DNA of 64,000 nt from NCBI GenBank assembly GCA_963854835.1, contig OY978526.1, positions 88,340,846 through 88,404,845 of the forward strand. The letters run 5' to 3'. This document shows, in pieces, positions 1 through 10,200 of this stretch. The notes under the pieces were generated by a model that was given only the letters and a program-made list of their open reading frames with translations, was not told the origin of the DNA and made no database searches. Every line of letters begins with the position of its first letter. The stretch's first letter is position 1. The stretch comes from Megamerina dolium (lineage: Eukaryota > Arthropoda > Insecta > Diptera > Megamerinidae). The translations under genes were made by a program, and so were the position numbers.

Positions 1-1863
1 TAATTTCGAAATTAAGAATATTATAAAGAATACATTTTTCGCAAATATTACAAAAACAATAGATTTCAAAAATTCAATTTTTGGCTATCGCAATTTTGAA
101 AAGAAAAGCAACATTGTTAAGAGATGTACATTAAATCCCTAGCAAAGAGAATTAATCGTAATATGGGAACGAATGTGCTCTCAGTAGTATGCCGCTCTTA
201 TGGATTACATTCATCTAATTTCGAATAAACCTAATCCACTATCAGAATTGTTATTGTAATTTGTGGAACATTAAAATGAACTCTTGGTTTATGTTTGATG
301 ATGAATTCTCTGTTGTAGCAACGAAAAGCCGGCTGTATTTGCTGGTGTACACTTTCAGTACATTGTTGTTGTTGTTCTTGTTAGTTGTTCTTAATATATT
401 TATTATTGGGCATTTGTAGTTGTGTAGCATATGTAAAATAATGTATAAAGGAAAATTGTTAATACGAACATGAATAAAAAAAACATTCTCAATTCAGTGG
501 TATTTATTCTGTGTGTTTAGTATTTCCTTGTGACATCATTTCGATCAAAGTTCAATAGAAGCTTGAATGAAGTACAATCAATTTAAGTTTATGAATGAAT
601 CCATAAAAGGATAACAAATGAAATGATCATAAAAAACTGAATATCAAACCACACGCATGCATCATCATTATCCTGTTGGTCGATGAAATAGAGTTAATTG
701 CGCAAAGCATTTCTCTCAGTAGTTTAAATGTTGCCAGATGCAAGGAGCAAACACGAGTGCTAATTTTAAATCCGGAATGGGTAACTTCCACTCCTTAATT
801 TATTGTATTTTTTTAGTAATTTCTGTAAAAAAAAATTTTTTAATGAAAATCAGTAAAGAATGGCAATAAAATCGAAATCTTTGTAGTTAATTTTAAGCTG
901 ACCAAAATCAGCGATATAGAATTTGACGAGTAATTGTAATGCCCTTCATTTTGTTTAAATTGTAGTGAAAATGCGGAATGATATAAAAAACAAACTCGGA
1001 AAAGTTTTGTTTTTTTTTTTCGGCGCAAATATTTTTCTATACTTATGAGTGCTCATGATTTGGTATGTATAAAATTCTTAGAAGTGATATAAAAGATATC
1101 CGTAATAATATTTACATACTCGCATAATAAAAAATATACATGCGAAAATTAAGATCTCCAGTAAAAAGAAAAATATATAATATTTATCATTTGTATAGCT
1201 ATGGAATACTTGTATTGACTGGATATTTCAGTCCGCACAGTTTCCGCACTTGTTCTTTGTTTGCACATACTACATTACATATGTACATTGCACACATATA
1301 TGTGTATGTGCATACCTCCATATATGCGAATGTTTGTACTTGGAAATTCGTTTTGCTTTTGCCATTGCTGATGTTGTTTTGCAAATAAGGATCTGTTAAA
1401 TGTATAGGAAGAAGGATTTGTATTGTATTTACTGCTGTGATGCTCTTATAATATTGCTTTATTTGTATAAATACAAATGTGATGCAAACGGAAATATAAA
1501 ACAAGAACTATACATATTGATTTGATATATAAAACTACCTGCTGTTGTTGCTTGTGCTTGATAATTCAAACAGTGTTACCATATTAATAATGTAAACTAG
1601 TGGAAACTTTTTCGATTGTATTCATTTTCATGGAATAAAAAATTGTTTAATTGCTTTATATTTAATTTTGAAATACCTTGAATACCTAGAATCATCTTAA
1701 AGTAAGAATCGACTTATGGGAATTTTTTTCCAAAAATCACTCAAAAATCATTAAAACAACCTAATAACTTTGAAATAATTCTAACTTTGACTATAACTAC
1801 AGGTCCTTGTATACCAAGCGTTTTGTTTACTTTAAACTTTGCTTAACAGCTCTTTCATAATTT
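1..1863. other. AT-rich non-coding DNA
   Basis: I see no recognisable gene or mobile element here. Homopolymer A/T runs and short open frames without protein-like character dominate. ATATGTACAT-type strings (about 1,270-1,330) are common filler of this genome type. Confidence 0.6.
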
Positions 1864-2495
1864 ATTGATGACGAAAATTGCTTGACGACAAGTGACCAGC
1901 GTTAGTAAATCATTATTTTGATCCCCCAAAAACCACAAATTTTTTATTAATTTTATTTATTTGAATTAAAAAATTGTAATTTTTAAGAAATTTTCGGAAT
2001 TTTGTATAATCGAAATGATGTTAAATGTATTAAATAAGAAATACGAGAGATTTTTGAAAAAAAAAACTAGTTTCAAATTTCTTATCGAACTTTATATAGG
2101 TACAAAAATAATATTCATTTTTAGTTATTTCATATTTCTTTTTCTATTTCTATATTTCATTTGTTGATGACGAAAAGTGCTTGGCGACAAGTGACTACCG
2201 ATAGTAAATCATAATTTTTATCTTACCACCAATTCTTAATTGATTTTATTTATTTTAATTAAAAATTTTTAAGGCATTTTTGGAATTCTGTATAACGAAA
2301 TGATATTAAATATGAAATACGAGAGAATTTTGAAAAAAATGTTTCAAATTTCTTACCAAACTTTATATAAGTACAGGAATAACATTTATTTTTAGTTATT
2401 TCAGAGAGTTATTTATTGATGCCTAAAAGTGCTTGATTTTGTATAATCGAAATGATGTTAAATGTATAAAATAAAAAAAGTTTTAGTTATTTCAG
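1864..2495. repeat. Degenerate ~300-bp direct tandem repeat
   Basis: A block starting TTGATGACGAAAA at 1,864 recurs at 2,164 (300 bp later) and, as a shortened third copy, at 2,416. Each copy carries the same ordered landmarks: GCTTGxCGACAAGTGAC, TTTATTTATTT, TGTATAAxCGAAATGAT, AAATACGAGAGA, TTTCAAATTTCTTA and TTTTAGTTATTTCA. Copy 2 is about 252 bp and copy 3 only about 80 bp, so internal deletions have occurred. No open frame runs through it. It is either a fragment of a satellite array or a local duplication. Confidence 0.75.
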
Positions 2496-4040
2496 AGTGG
2501 CCGCTGTTAGTAATGTTATTGTTCAGTATCATTTCATGCTATATATCTCTTGCACTTACGCTGAATATTTTTGCCTATATTCTATGAGCGTGCAGATAAT
2601 TCTACCATTAATTACAGCCATAGCCATAGCACTGCATATATCGCCACCCTGAGAACATGTTAATGAGGTCATCGCCGATATCATTAGCTGTTACTTAATT
2701 ATTTTAACCTTTCAGGGCCTACTTAACACTTCATACATCTTAATTTTAAAAACAAATTTAAATTATTAAATTGCTAAATTTTTAATGCATTTCCATCTGC
2801 AGGAAGTTGTCCCTTCCTAGTAAACACGAAACTTATTTAAATGTGAATTATTATATTATTTTCACAACACCACTCATGAAATTTTTGTTTCGTTCTATTG
2901 TATATAAAAAAAAAAAAAAAACTCAACAAGATGGGAAAGTCATTTAATTTTTGGTTTTGTCCCCTTTTTTTTTGTTAAATATTAAACAAAAAATACATCT
3001 TATAGCGACAATAATACAACAAATTTTACTTTATTTAACCTTTACTCGAAGCCTGTGCATGCCATTACAAAAAGGAAAGAAAAATCACCAAATCACCAAA
3101 ATGACTGTAACATCATCATGCTGGCAACGCTATAACTTACTAACATAAGTGGTTCGAATATGTGAGAGAGTGGGAGAGATATAATTCTACAAAAAAACAA
3201 AAAGAAAAACAAAAAACTAAAAGGCAAGTATCCTCATCTATGCATAAACATTTATGAGAAAAATAAACAAACCGGAAGTATTTGCTGTTGAACAACTAAG
3301 AAGCAGGGTGTAAATAAGGATATGTTGTCCGGATATTATCGCAACAACAACAACGATAATGTATCCTACTTGGCATAAACAGATATGATTTACCTAAATC
3401 ATATTGTAGCTCTTGCAGAATAAGCAGAGGAATCGCATAGGAGCGCCTACATATTTCTATGGATGTACGCCTGCGCCGTCCGGAACTGAATTGAAAGCGG
3501 AAGCTGACTGGTTCATTCTTACATATGTTTGTATATCTACATACATATGTATACTTCTGTTTTGATTCTGGCTTGTTTGTATGCAAAATACAATTTCTCA
3601 CGATTCCTGATTTCACTGATTGTCAAATTTAAATATTTAATCTTTCAAATATACTTATGCATTGTAGTAAAAAATTTGAATATTTTATTATTTGTTTGAT
3701 TGAACATATACTTATAATATATTGTACCTTCAAATTAAGAGTTTTTGTACAAGCGCTACTTATTTGACCAAGAAAAAGTGTTGAACAGTATTGACATCCT
3801 CAACTTAGGGTCTTGCTATGTCATTTTTCTATCAACAAATACTACTCTAGTCCCATCCGGCAATTGTAAATTGACCAATTACCATCTATAAATCTCGTCA
3901 TATGCTTGTTCTTAAACATGGCGCCGAAATATAATACCTTTTACATTAGATATTTGGAAGTACCTAAGGGTAATATCTTATGAAAAATTTTTGGACTGAT
4001 TTATATTAGTGACAAGTATCGATTTTGAAATAATTAGGTA
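2496..4040. other. AT-rich non-coding DNA with a GC-richer patch near 3.4-3.5 kb
   Basis: No mobile element is recognised. About 3,407-3,519 is less AT-rich and carries a minus-strand open stretch ending at a GTAAAT donor-like site. It lacks a good acceptor, so I do not call an exon. Confidence 0.5.
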
Positions 4041-4601
4041 CGGAAATCGTGTTATCAGCCGACACGGCCTCTAAACCGCGATTTGACGTCGTTAGACTTT
4101 TGGACTTGGACGATCTTTGGTTTTAGCAGTATGGAACGCAACACTACACAGTCAATGACACAACTGACTTTTTGCGCGCCAAATTCGGAAATCGTGTTAT
4201 CAGCTGACTCGGCCTCGAAACTGCGATTTGACGTCCTTAGACTTTGGACTTGGATGATCTTTAGATTCAGCAGTATGGAACGCAATGCTATATAGTCAAT
4301 GACACAATCGACTTTTTGCGTGCCAAATTCGGAAATCGTGTTATCAGCCGACTCGTCTTCGAAACTGCGATTTGATGCGGTTAGAATTTTCTTTTTTTTT
4401 TGTGGGGTGACGAGAAGGACCGATATCATGCGGACAAACCATTAACGATTCAGACTCTTAAGTCGAATAAGCACGAGCAAGCCATTCGTGAGATAGAGCC
4501 AGAATCTGTCACCAAGGCCTTTGGAAAACTGAATTGATAGGATGCGCTACTGTGACAATAGCCGAGGCAGCTACATGAATTAAGTCCTGTTCCATAAATA
4601 A
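4041..4601 (+). mobile_element. DD41D-type Tc1/mariner transposase 3' fragment with internal 145-bp tandem duplication
   Basis: The C-terminal half of a DD41D-type transposase can be read with frameshifts: DLDDLWF-stop-Q-YGTQHY (canonical WFQQDGATCH, second catalytic Asp), then FLRAKFGNRVIS, then CDLTSLDF (third catalytic Asp), FFLWG, YHADKPLTIQ, IREIEPESV and IDRMRYCDNSRGSYMN, with a stop near 4,601. The stretch from the DDLWF motif to the LDF motif occurs about 2.5 times in tandem: landmark CGGAAATCGTGTTATCAGC at 4,041, 4,186 and 4,330, period 144-145 bp. In the last unit LDF reads LEF. The N-terminal half and both terminal repeats are missing. This is a pseudogene fragment. Confidence 0.75.
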
Positions 4602-6690
4602 TGGGAATAAATCAATATATGTTATTATATACCGAAACAAATTTACCTTTGTTCTTTGTCTCTTGTAAATTTTTATAAAGAAACTTGTATTGCGGTAGCT
4701 GTCATTTTATGACAAATTTTTTCGATTGTAAACTGAAGCGATGTACTAATTTTCGTTTTTCTTTTTTGTCCATATCTCCGTTGTTTGTCAATCGATTTCA
4801 TTCAGGAGATTTAATCGCTGCTAATTCTTGCCAAGACCTAACTAAAATTTCACACAAATGTGTCCAAAGGGTCTTCCGTATGATATTCATATAAAATTTT
4901 TTTTTAAATCTTCACATCTATGGTGCAAATTATCCAAGATTCTGAGCCATATTTTTACGAGTAGTTGCATTATAAAATATTTATCAAATGTGATCTTAGT
5001 TCTTTGAGAGCGTGTTCGACTTCATACTTGGTGTCACAGTAGACTTCTGTGGATCAGCGACTAAAACCAACCAAGCAACCAATCAGGCCTGAAAATTTAA
5101 GTTTAAAAATACAAGAATTTTCTATTATAAATACAAAAAAAAAAAAACTCTTTCTTATGTTTCTTTCTCTGCATGAAAGTGAAGCGTTCATAAAGGGCTC
5201 TTAAAAGAGCACTATGAGAGCATTACATGTGATTCGCCCCAATGATATGTCACATATAAAAATACAAGGAAGCACATAGTGCAGGGGGAGCGCTCGTTGC
5301 TGATTAAATAAATATTATGTAATACACCTGAGCAACTTCCTTTCTGATAAGGTTGACTAAGTAAATCATTAAATGAATCAAACCATTCTCATTGCAGTTT
5401 GGGGGGAAAAATTAAATAACGACAGATCGTGAATAAAATATATACAATATTTAGAAGGAATATGCAGAAGGATAATAACACTGATTGCTGACAGGATTCA
5501 AATAAACATTTCATTCAACTGGTACTTCCGTTCTCAGGATTGAAATCAATACAAAACAAATTAATATTTTCAAAACACAACAAAAATTATGTTTGCCAAA
5601 TTTTGAAGGTGTAACAAGCAACAAAAAGGAGACAAAACACAAACACCATACATGTATGGATGTGTGTATTAACAAAATAACGGTGTAAAAGATAATCATC
5701 GTAGCCGATGAGAATCATTCAATGCGCGGCAACAGATGTTGAATCAAAATCACTGTGCATGCATGTGAGAAAAATACTGAAAATAATTCGGAAAAAAAAC
5801 GATGCCTACATTTAAATAATCATCTGCTATATGCACTGTGTGGCAGCATAACATATATTGCAAACGATCAACAACACATGCAACACGGTGTGAAGGTGTA
5901 TGCGGGGGAGTAAAAATCACAAGAATACAGGATAGGAAGAAAGAAAGATTTGATTATTCTGCAGTCAGTGTATGTTGCACCTTATCCTACAAAATCTCCA
6001 GATGTATCCGCATCTGCTTCTTTTTGCTGCAATTCTTATTGTAATTGTTGTTGATTTTCTAAGTAAATAATGATGATTTTGATCATGTTGCAATTGTCTT
6101 GCAAAGGCAAAAACACAAAAACCGTGTTGCACCTTTCAATGTTTCATTTCAATTCGATTATCTTTATGCTTCTAAGATTACTTCAAGGACTATAGCAAGG
6201 ATATGCATATAAACATGAGTGTGTGAATGTACATATTCACCTACATTCGTCATGTGTGTGTGTGCTTGAGTGTGTGTGTTGATGAACATCTTGTAGATTT
6301 ACTATATTTTTAAGTGGAAGCTGTTGCGCATCGAATGACTTAACCTGCTATATACAATAGATACTTGCAGACAGTTCTTGAATATACTTTTAGGGATGCC
6401 AATTTTCGAAGTCATGCTTATCCCGAAATTTCAACACATCAAGAAATCAACTTATAGAATTTTTATCACGTAACGCAACGGGGTTATGTAATCATGTGAT
6501 TAATGGGTTTTTTTGTTTTGATTCGGAGGGGGAACCTTCACAAGATACCGTCATGTCCGACGGCATGTACGATTCATACTGCCCGCTAAAGTTACACCTC
6601 ATTCGTGACCACGACCAGTCAGTACTATCCTACTATGCTGAACTCGCGAAACAGTACGCGTTACAGTACGTACTAAACCCTTAACTACGA
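4602..6690. other. Non-coding DNA, no recognised element
   Basis: AT-rich sequence with A-runs and (GT)n strings near 6,250. It contains a short palindrome GGGCTCTTAAAAGAGCAC near 5,195. Several 60-70-codon frames exist but none is convincing. About 6,480-6,690 may still belong to the 3' untranslated part of the adjacent LINE. Confidence 0.5.
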
Positions 6691-6699
6691 TTTCTATAG

Positions 6700-7330
6700 C
6701 TAGTTATCACCACTGCGGGACTGCCGTTAAGCATTACGTCGCAGGACCTAGTTTAGTCATTAAGGCTATTTACTTTGAACGGTACTACTCACCGTTTCTG
6801 CGGCTGCAGTTCTTCGCTGGCGCTCCTTCATTCTGAACTCTTGAAGGGCTGCCGATGACCACGCCTTCACCTGTGACCACACCAACCTCGATTGTAGCCT
6901 ATGGCCCACGCTATTGTCGGGTGTCATCCTCCCTCCAAAGAGTTCCTCGATGGCTGCTCTCTTCGCAACAAATCTCCAGCAGAAGAAAATGATGTGCCCC
7001 GGGTTTTCGCGGACACAACCTCAGAACGAGCATTCTGTGGAATTGTCATGGCCAAACCTGAGGAGGTACTCCCTGTAGCACCTATGATCGGTCAAAAACT
7101 GCGTCAGGTAGTAGTTAGTCTCACTGTAACTTCTCTCAACCCAGGTTTGGACGTTCTTGATGAGCGTGTGCGTCCACCTTCCTTGAGGTGTCCCAAAGTT
7201 GCTGCCATTCATCCAGGCTAGCCTGCCTCTCCTCTTTTCATTCAGCATCCGTTAGATGTCTGTGCAGACTCTTGGTCCTGTTATAGACTCTGTACAGCTT
7301 CGATGCCATTATATGCGGTGATTAATAGGC
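6700..7330 (-). mobile_element. R1-like non-LTR retrotransposon, 3' end of ORF2
   Basis: Minus-strand translation at 7,021-7,248 contains GRWTHTLIKNVQTWVER, NYYLTQFLTDHRCYREYLL and RFGHDNSTECSFC. This is the C-terminal region after the reverse transcriptase, with the start of the CCHC-type finger found in R1-clade elements. After a frameshift the reading continues toward 6,790 through a basic tail (MKERQRRTAAA). The fragment is 5'-truncated and has no reverse transcriptase domain here. R1 elements usually sit in 28S rDNA; no rRNA sequence is seen, so this is a dispersed relative or relic. Confidence 0.6.
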
Positions 7331-8326
7331 AATCTCTTACATATGAATACTGCATTGCTCACATAAATATATGCATGCCTATTGTAGAACAAAGTGTTGC
7401 ATGTTAAACGCTGTGCTGGCTTTTTGATAGACACACAAAAATTAATTTATCCTAAGAAGATTTGTTTCAAATATATAAAAAATATTTATTCTAATCACAA
7501 TTCTACATAAAACTTCCCACATTAATTCATATTTTATACATAAACCTAAAAAAAAATCCACAATCCATCTCGGCTATTTGATGACAAGATCATGGGATTG
7601 GCATTCCCAATGACTATATATACTATATATACTAGTAACATTATTTAAATCAAATATCTTGTGGGATGTATACAAGTTGTATCGCTTGTACGACTGATTA
7701 GTATGAAAAATCAATACATTTTGAAACATATATTTTATCTGAGCAAGGATTTTCTATTCACTGATGCGTTTCCCACCACATGTGTGTGTCTAAATCTATA
7801 TACGATAGATGAGAAAATATTGAAATATGCACCTGCAGGAAACCTATAAATAATTCAAATGTTCATTAAGGGCAAATTTTTGAATTTGACAATGAAGTAT
7901 CGTTATTGTTGCTTAAATTTACTTTGTCTAAATTCAAACTAAAATTGTTAGTGAGATTGTTAAATTTAGCTAAACTGTCAAAATTCATTCATTAGAATTA
8001 AACTAAATTTAAGCCTTTCAGTTCCTTTCAGTTCCTAGGTGTTAGGTACTTATCCTTATAGTGTCCTTGTCCTGTGTGGTTTCAGAACACTTGACATTTT
8101 CTGCTTTATATGTTGACCAAATTAACGATCATATCAAGCCAAGCAATTTTCGGGAACAACATGTTGCTCTGCTCAGAAAAAAAGTGGAGATATCAAAAAT
8201 TGTACAATAAATCGCAAAATCGCACTTTGCAATTTTGCAATTTTTCTATCATTACTCAAGGAAGTCCTGCGAAATCCTGACTGAAACTCAAAAATTTTTA
8301 TTGATTGTGGAAAATGGATCTATGCC

Positions 8327-8330
<4 letters not shown>
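7331..8330. other. AT-rich non-coding DNA
   Basis: Nothing recognised. The stretch at 8,060-8,330 directly precedes the AT microsatellite and may include terminal sequence of the neighbouring DD41D fragment, but no terminal repeat could be identified. Confidence 0.5.

Positions 8331-8374
<44 letters not shown>
8331..8374. repeat. (AT)22 microsatellite
   Basis: Uninterrupted AT dinucleotides. The tract abuts the 3' end of the transposase relic that continues to 8,845 on the minus strand, where NRSRGDSIFH runs straight into it. Confidence 0.95.
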
Positions 8375-8378
<4 letters not shown>

Positions 8379-8845
8379 AATACTATCGCCACGGCTTCGA
8401 TTACACGCCAGCATTCGAACATCAAAATGCTCTATGAGTCGTTCGAATAAAAGTGAATAAATTACCTCAATTTCAGTTCGAATATTGTTTTTAAGATCTT
8501 TAATTGTTTGTGGATTATTGGTGTACACTTTACCTTTTAAATAGCCATATAAAAACAATCCAAAAATGTTAGACCAGCAACTTCTCAATGGCCATGCAAC
8601 TTCGAAATTTCTTGAAATTATGCGATCATCGAATTTGATTACCAATAAGTGAAATGTTTTACTGCTGGTGTGGAATGTCGCTTCGTTTCATTGGAACCAC
8701 ATGCCTTTAGCATCCAATTCATTGAATTTTGGTTATAAAAACTGGTGAGTATGTCACGAGAATGTTTACCATTCATCGTAACAGCCATTGCATCATGAAT
8801 AGGAACTGGGCGAACATGTTAACAAAACGAGTAATTATGACCACC
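8375..8845 (-). mobile_element. DD41D-type Tc1/mariner transposase C-terminal fragment
   Basis: Reading the minus strand from about 8,840: VTMNGKHSRDIL, then SNETK, RIISRNFEVAWPLRSC (canonical ISRxxDVNWPPRSCDL), FGLFLYGYLKGKVYTNNPQ, RMLACNRSRG and IFH. These motifs occur in order in DD41D-type transposases. Frameshifts and replacement of the CDLTPLDF motif show that it is dead. The left side ends at the (AT)22 tract and the right side is cut by the LINE that starts at about 8,855. Confidence 0.65.
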
Positions 8846-8854
8846 AAAGGTTTG

Positions 8855-9479
8855 ATTAGGTTAGGTTATACTGGCTGGCCGAAGCCACGTAGAGACCAGA
8901 GGTCCGAGGTAGAAAGCATCACTCAGAATGCATCTGTGATTTGCAAATCTGGAACACGCTGCAGTAGTCAGGAAGCCTAAATGACGCTCTTATGCAAAGT
9001 TTTGCACAGTTTACTCCAGCACCAACTCCCTCCTTTATTTCGGAACCGTCAGTATAGAAGTTGAAATTATTGCCTTCAAAAACAATTTTTAATCCTTTCC
9101 CAAAGTTCCCCGTTGGAATCATGTAGTCTGAACTAACCGAAGCATTCCAATTAATGGAGCTTTGTGCGAAGGTTCTTTGAGTAAGTTGACCAGTGACACG
9201 TAGCCCCTCAGCTGAATGTGCTGTCCGATTCCTTGCGTAAAGGTCAATCAGCAGCAGATTAAGAATGGCCTCAAGAGTCGCCATTGGAATTGTTCTGATA
9301 GCTCCGGTGATACAAAACGTCGAGAGTTTTTGAGTTCTTTCAAACGGCTTTACGTTCTTCTTTTTTACCACAGTCCACCACATCAGAATTACCATATAGC
9401 AAATTAGGTCTAACGATAGCCGTGTAACACCAAAACATTCACGTAATTTGCGAAACGTAGTTTTTTTTTTAACGACCAT
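8855..9479 (-). mobile_element. RNase H-bearing non-LTR retrotransposon (I/LOA/R1-like group), 3' part
   Basis: A minus-strand open stretch (8,919-9,479, 186 codons) carries the reverse transcriptase C-terminal motif CITGAIRTIPMATLEAILN, then LLIDLYARNRTAHSAEG, then the start of an RNase H domain (FYTDGSEIKEGVGAGV, first acidic residue) and RLPDYCSVFQ. The frame breaks in mid RNase H. The 3' boundary is marked by TTAGGTTAGGTTA at about 8,857-8,869 on the plus strand, i.e. a (CCTAA)-like tail on the element strand. 5'-truncated and inactive. Confidence 0.75.
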
Positions 9480-9589
9480 TTTCTTAATATATTTGAGCGA
9501 TTAAAATGTATTGTTGTGTTGTTAACGACTCCATGACTATAAATGTCACAGCTTTGACTTTTCATATGTCAAACGACATATGAAAGATC

Positions 9590-10200
9590 GTCACACACGT
9601 CACTGTTGACAATTACACTTTCGAGGTGCTGAAGGACTTCGTCTATCTTGGAACCAGCATCATCAACTGTAATGACGTCGGCCTGGAGATCATGCGTACG
9701 ATAACTCTTGCTAACAGGTGTTACTTTGGGCTGAGTAAGCCCTCTCTCGAGGATCGAAAATCACAATCTACAAGTCCCTCATCATTCCTGTCCTAACATA
9801 TGGCGCAGAAGCCTGGAAAATTTCCACCACGGATGAGAGGATGCTTTGAGTTTTCGAGACAAGTTCGAAAAAAGTTCTGCGTAGGATCTTTGGACCTATT
9901 TGCGTTGATGGCCAGTACCGAATGTGGTACAACGATGAGCTGTCTGAGCTGTACGCTGACATTGACATAGTCAGACGAATCAAAAGTGGCTGCGCTGGCT
10001 AGCTCATGTCGAGCGAATGGCAGAAGACGCTCCAACGAAATGCGTATTTAATTCGGCATCCACTGGAGGACGCAGAAGAAGAGGAAGATCAAACCTCCAT
10101 TGGAAGGACCAAGTGTTGGGTAACCTGACGGCGCTTGGAATATCCAATTGGCGTCGGCAAGCGAAGAGCAGAGCACATAAGAAGAAGAACAACAACATTT
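9590..10200 (+). mobile_element. RTE-type LINE fragment, reverse transcriptase C-terminal region (copy a)
   Basis: Plus-strand reading with several frameshifts: VTVDNYTFEVLKDFVYLGTS, TLANRCYFGLSK, PVLTYGAEAWKISTTDERML, RRIFGPICVDGQYR, YADIDIVRRIK and RTKCWVT. This is the thumb and C-terminal region of a widespread insect LINE type that I assign to RTE by these motifs. A 10-bp palindrome with AAAC loop (TTCATATGTC/GACATATGAA) lies near 9,560-9,585. The other copies are at 19.4, 43.7, 49.4 and 58.4 kb, on the minus strand. Confidence 0.75.

Noticed and set aside
3407..3519. Minus-strand GC-richer open block with a GTAAAT donor-like site.
   Set aside because: No credible acceptor and no homology.
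8235..8645. Plus-strand 71-codon frame and the poly-Ile/Tyr tail of the minus frame.
   Set aside because: Products of translating the (AT)22 tract. The minus-strand transposase reading explains the rest.
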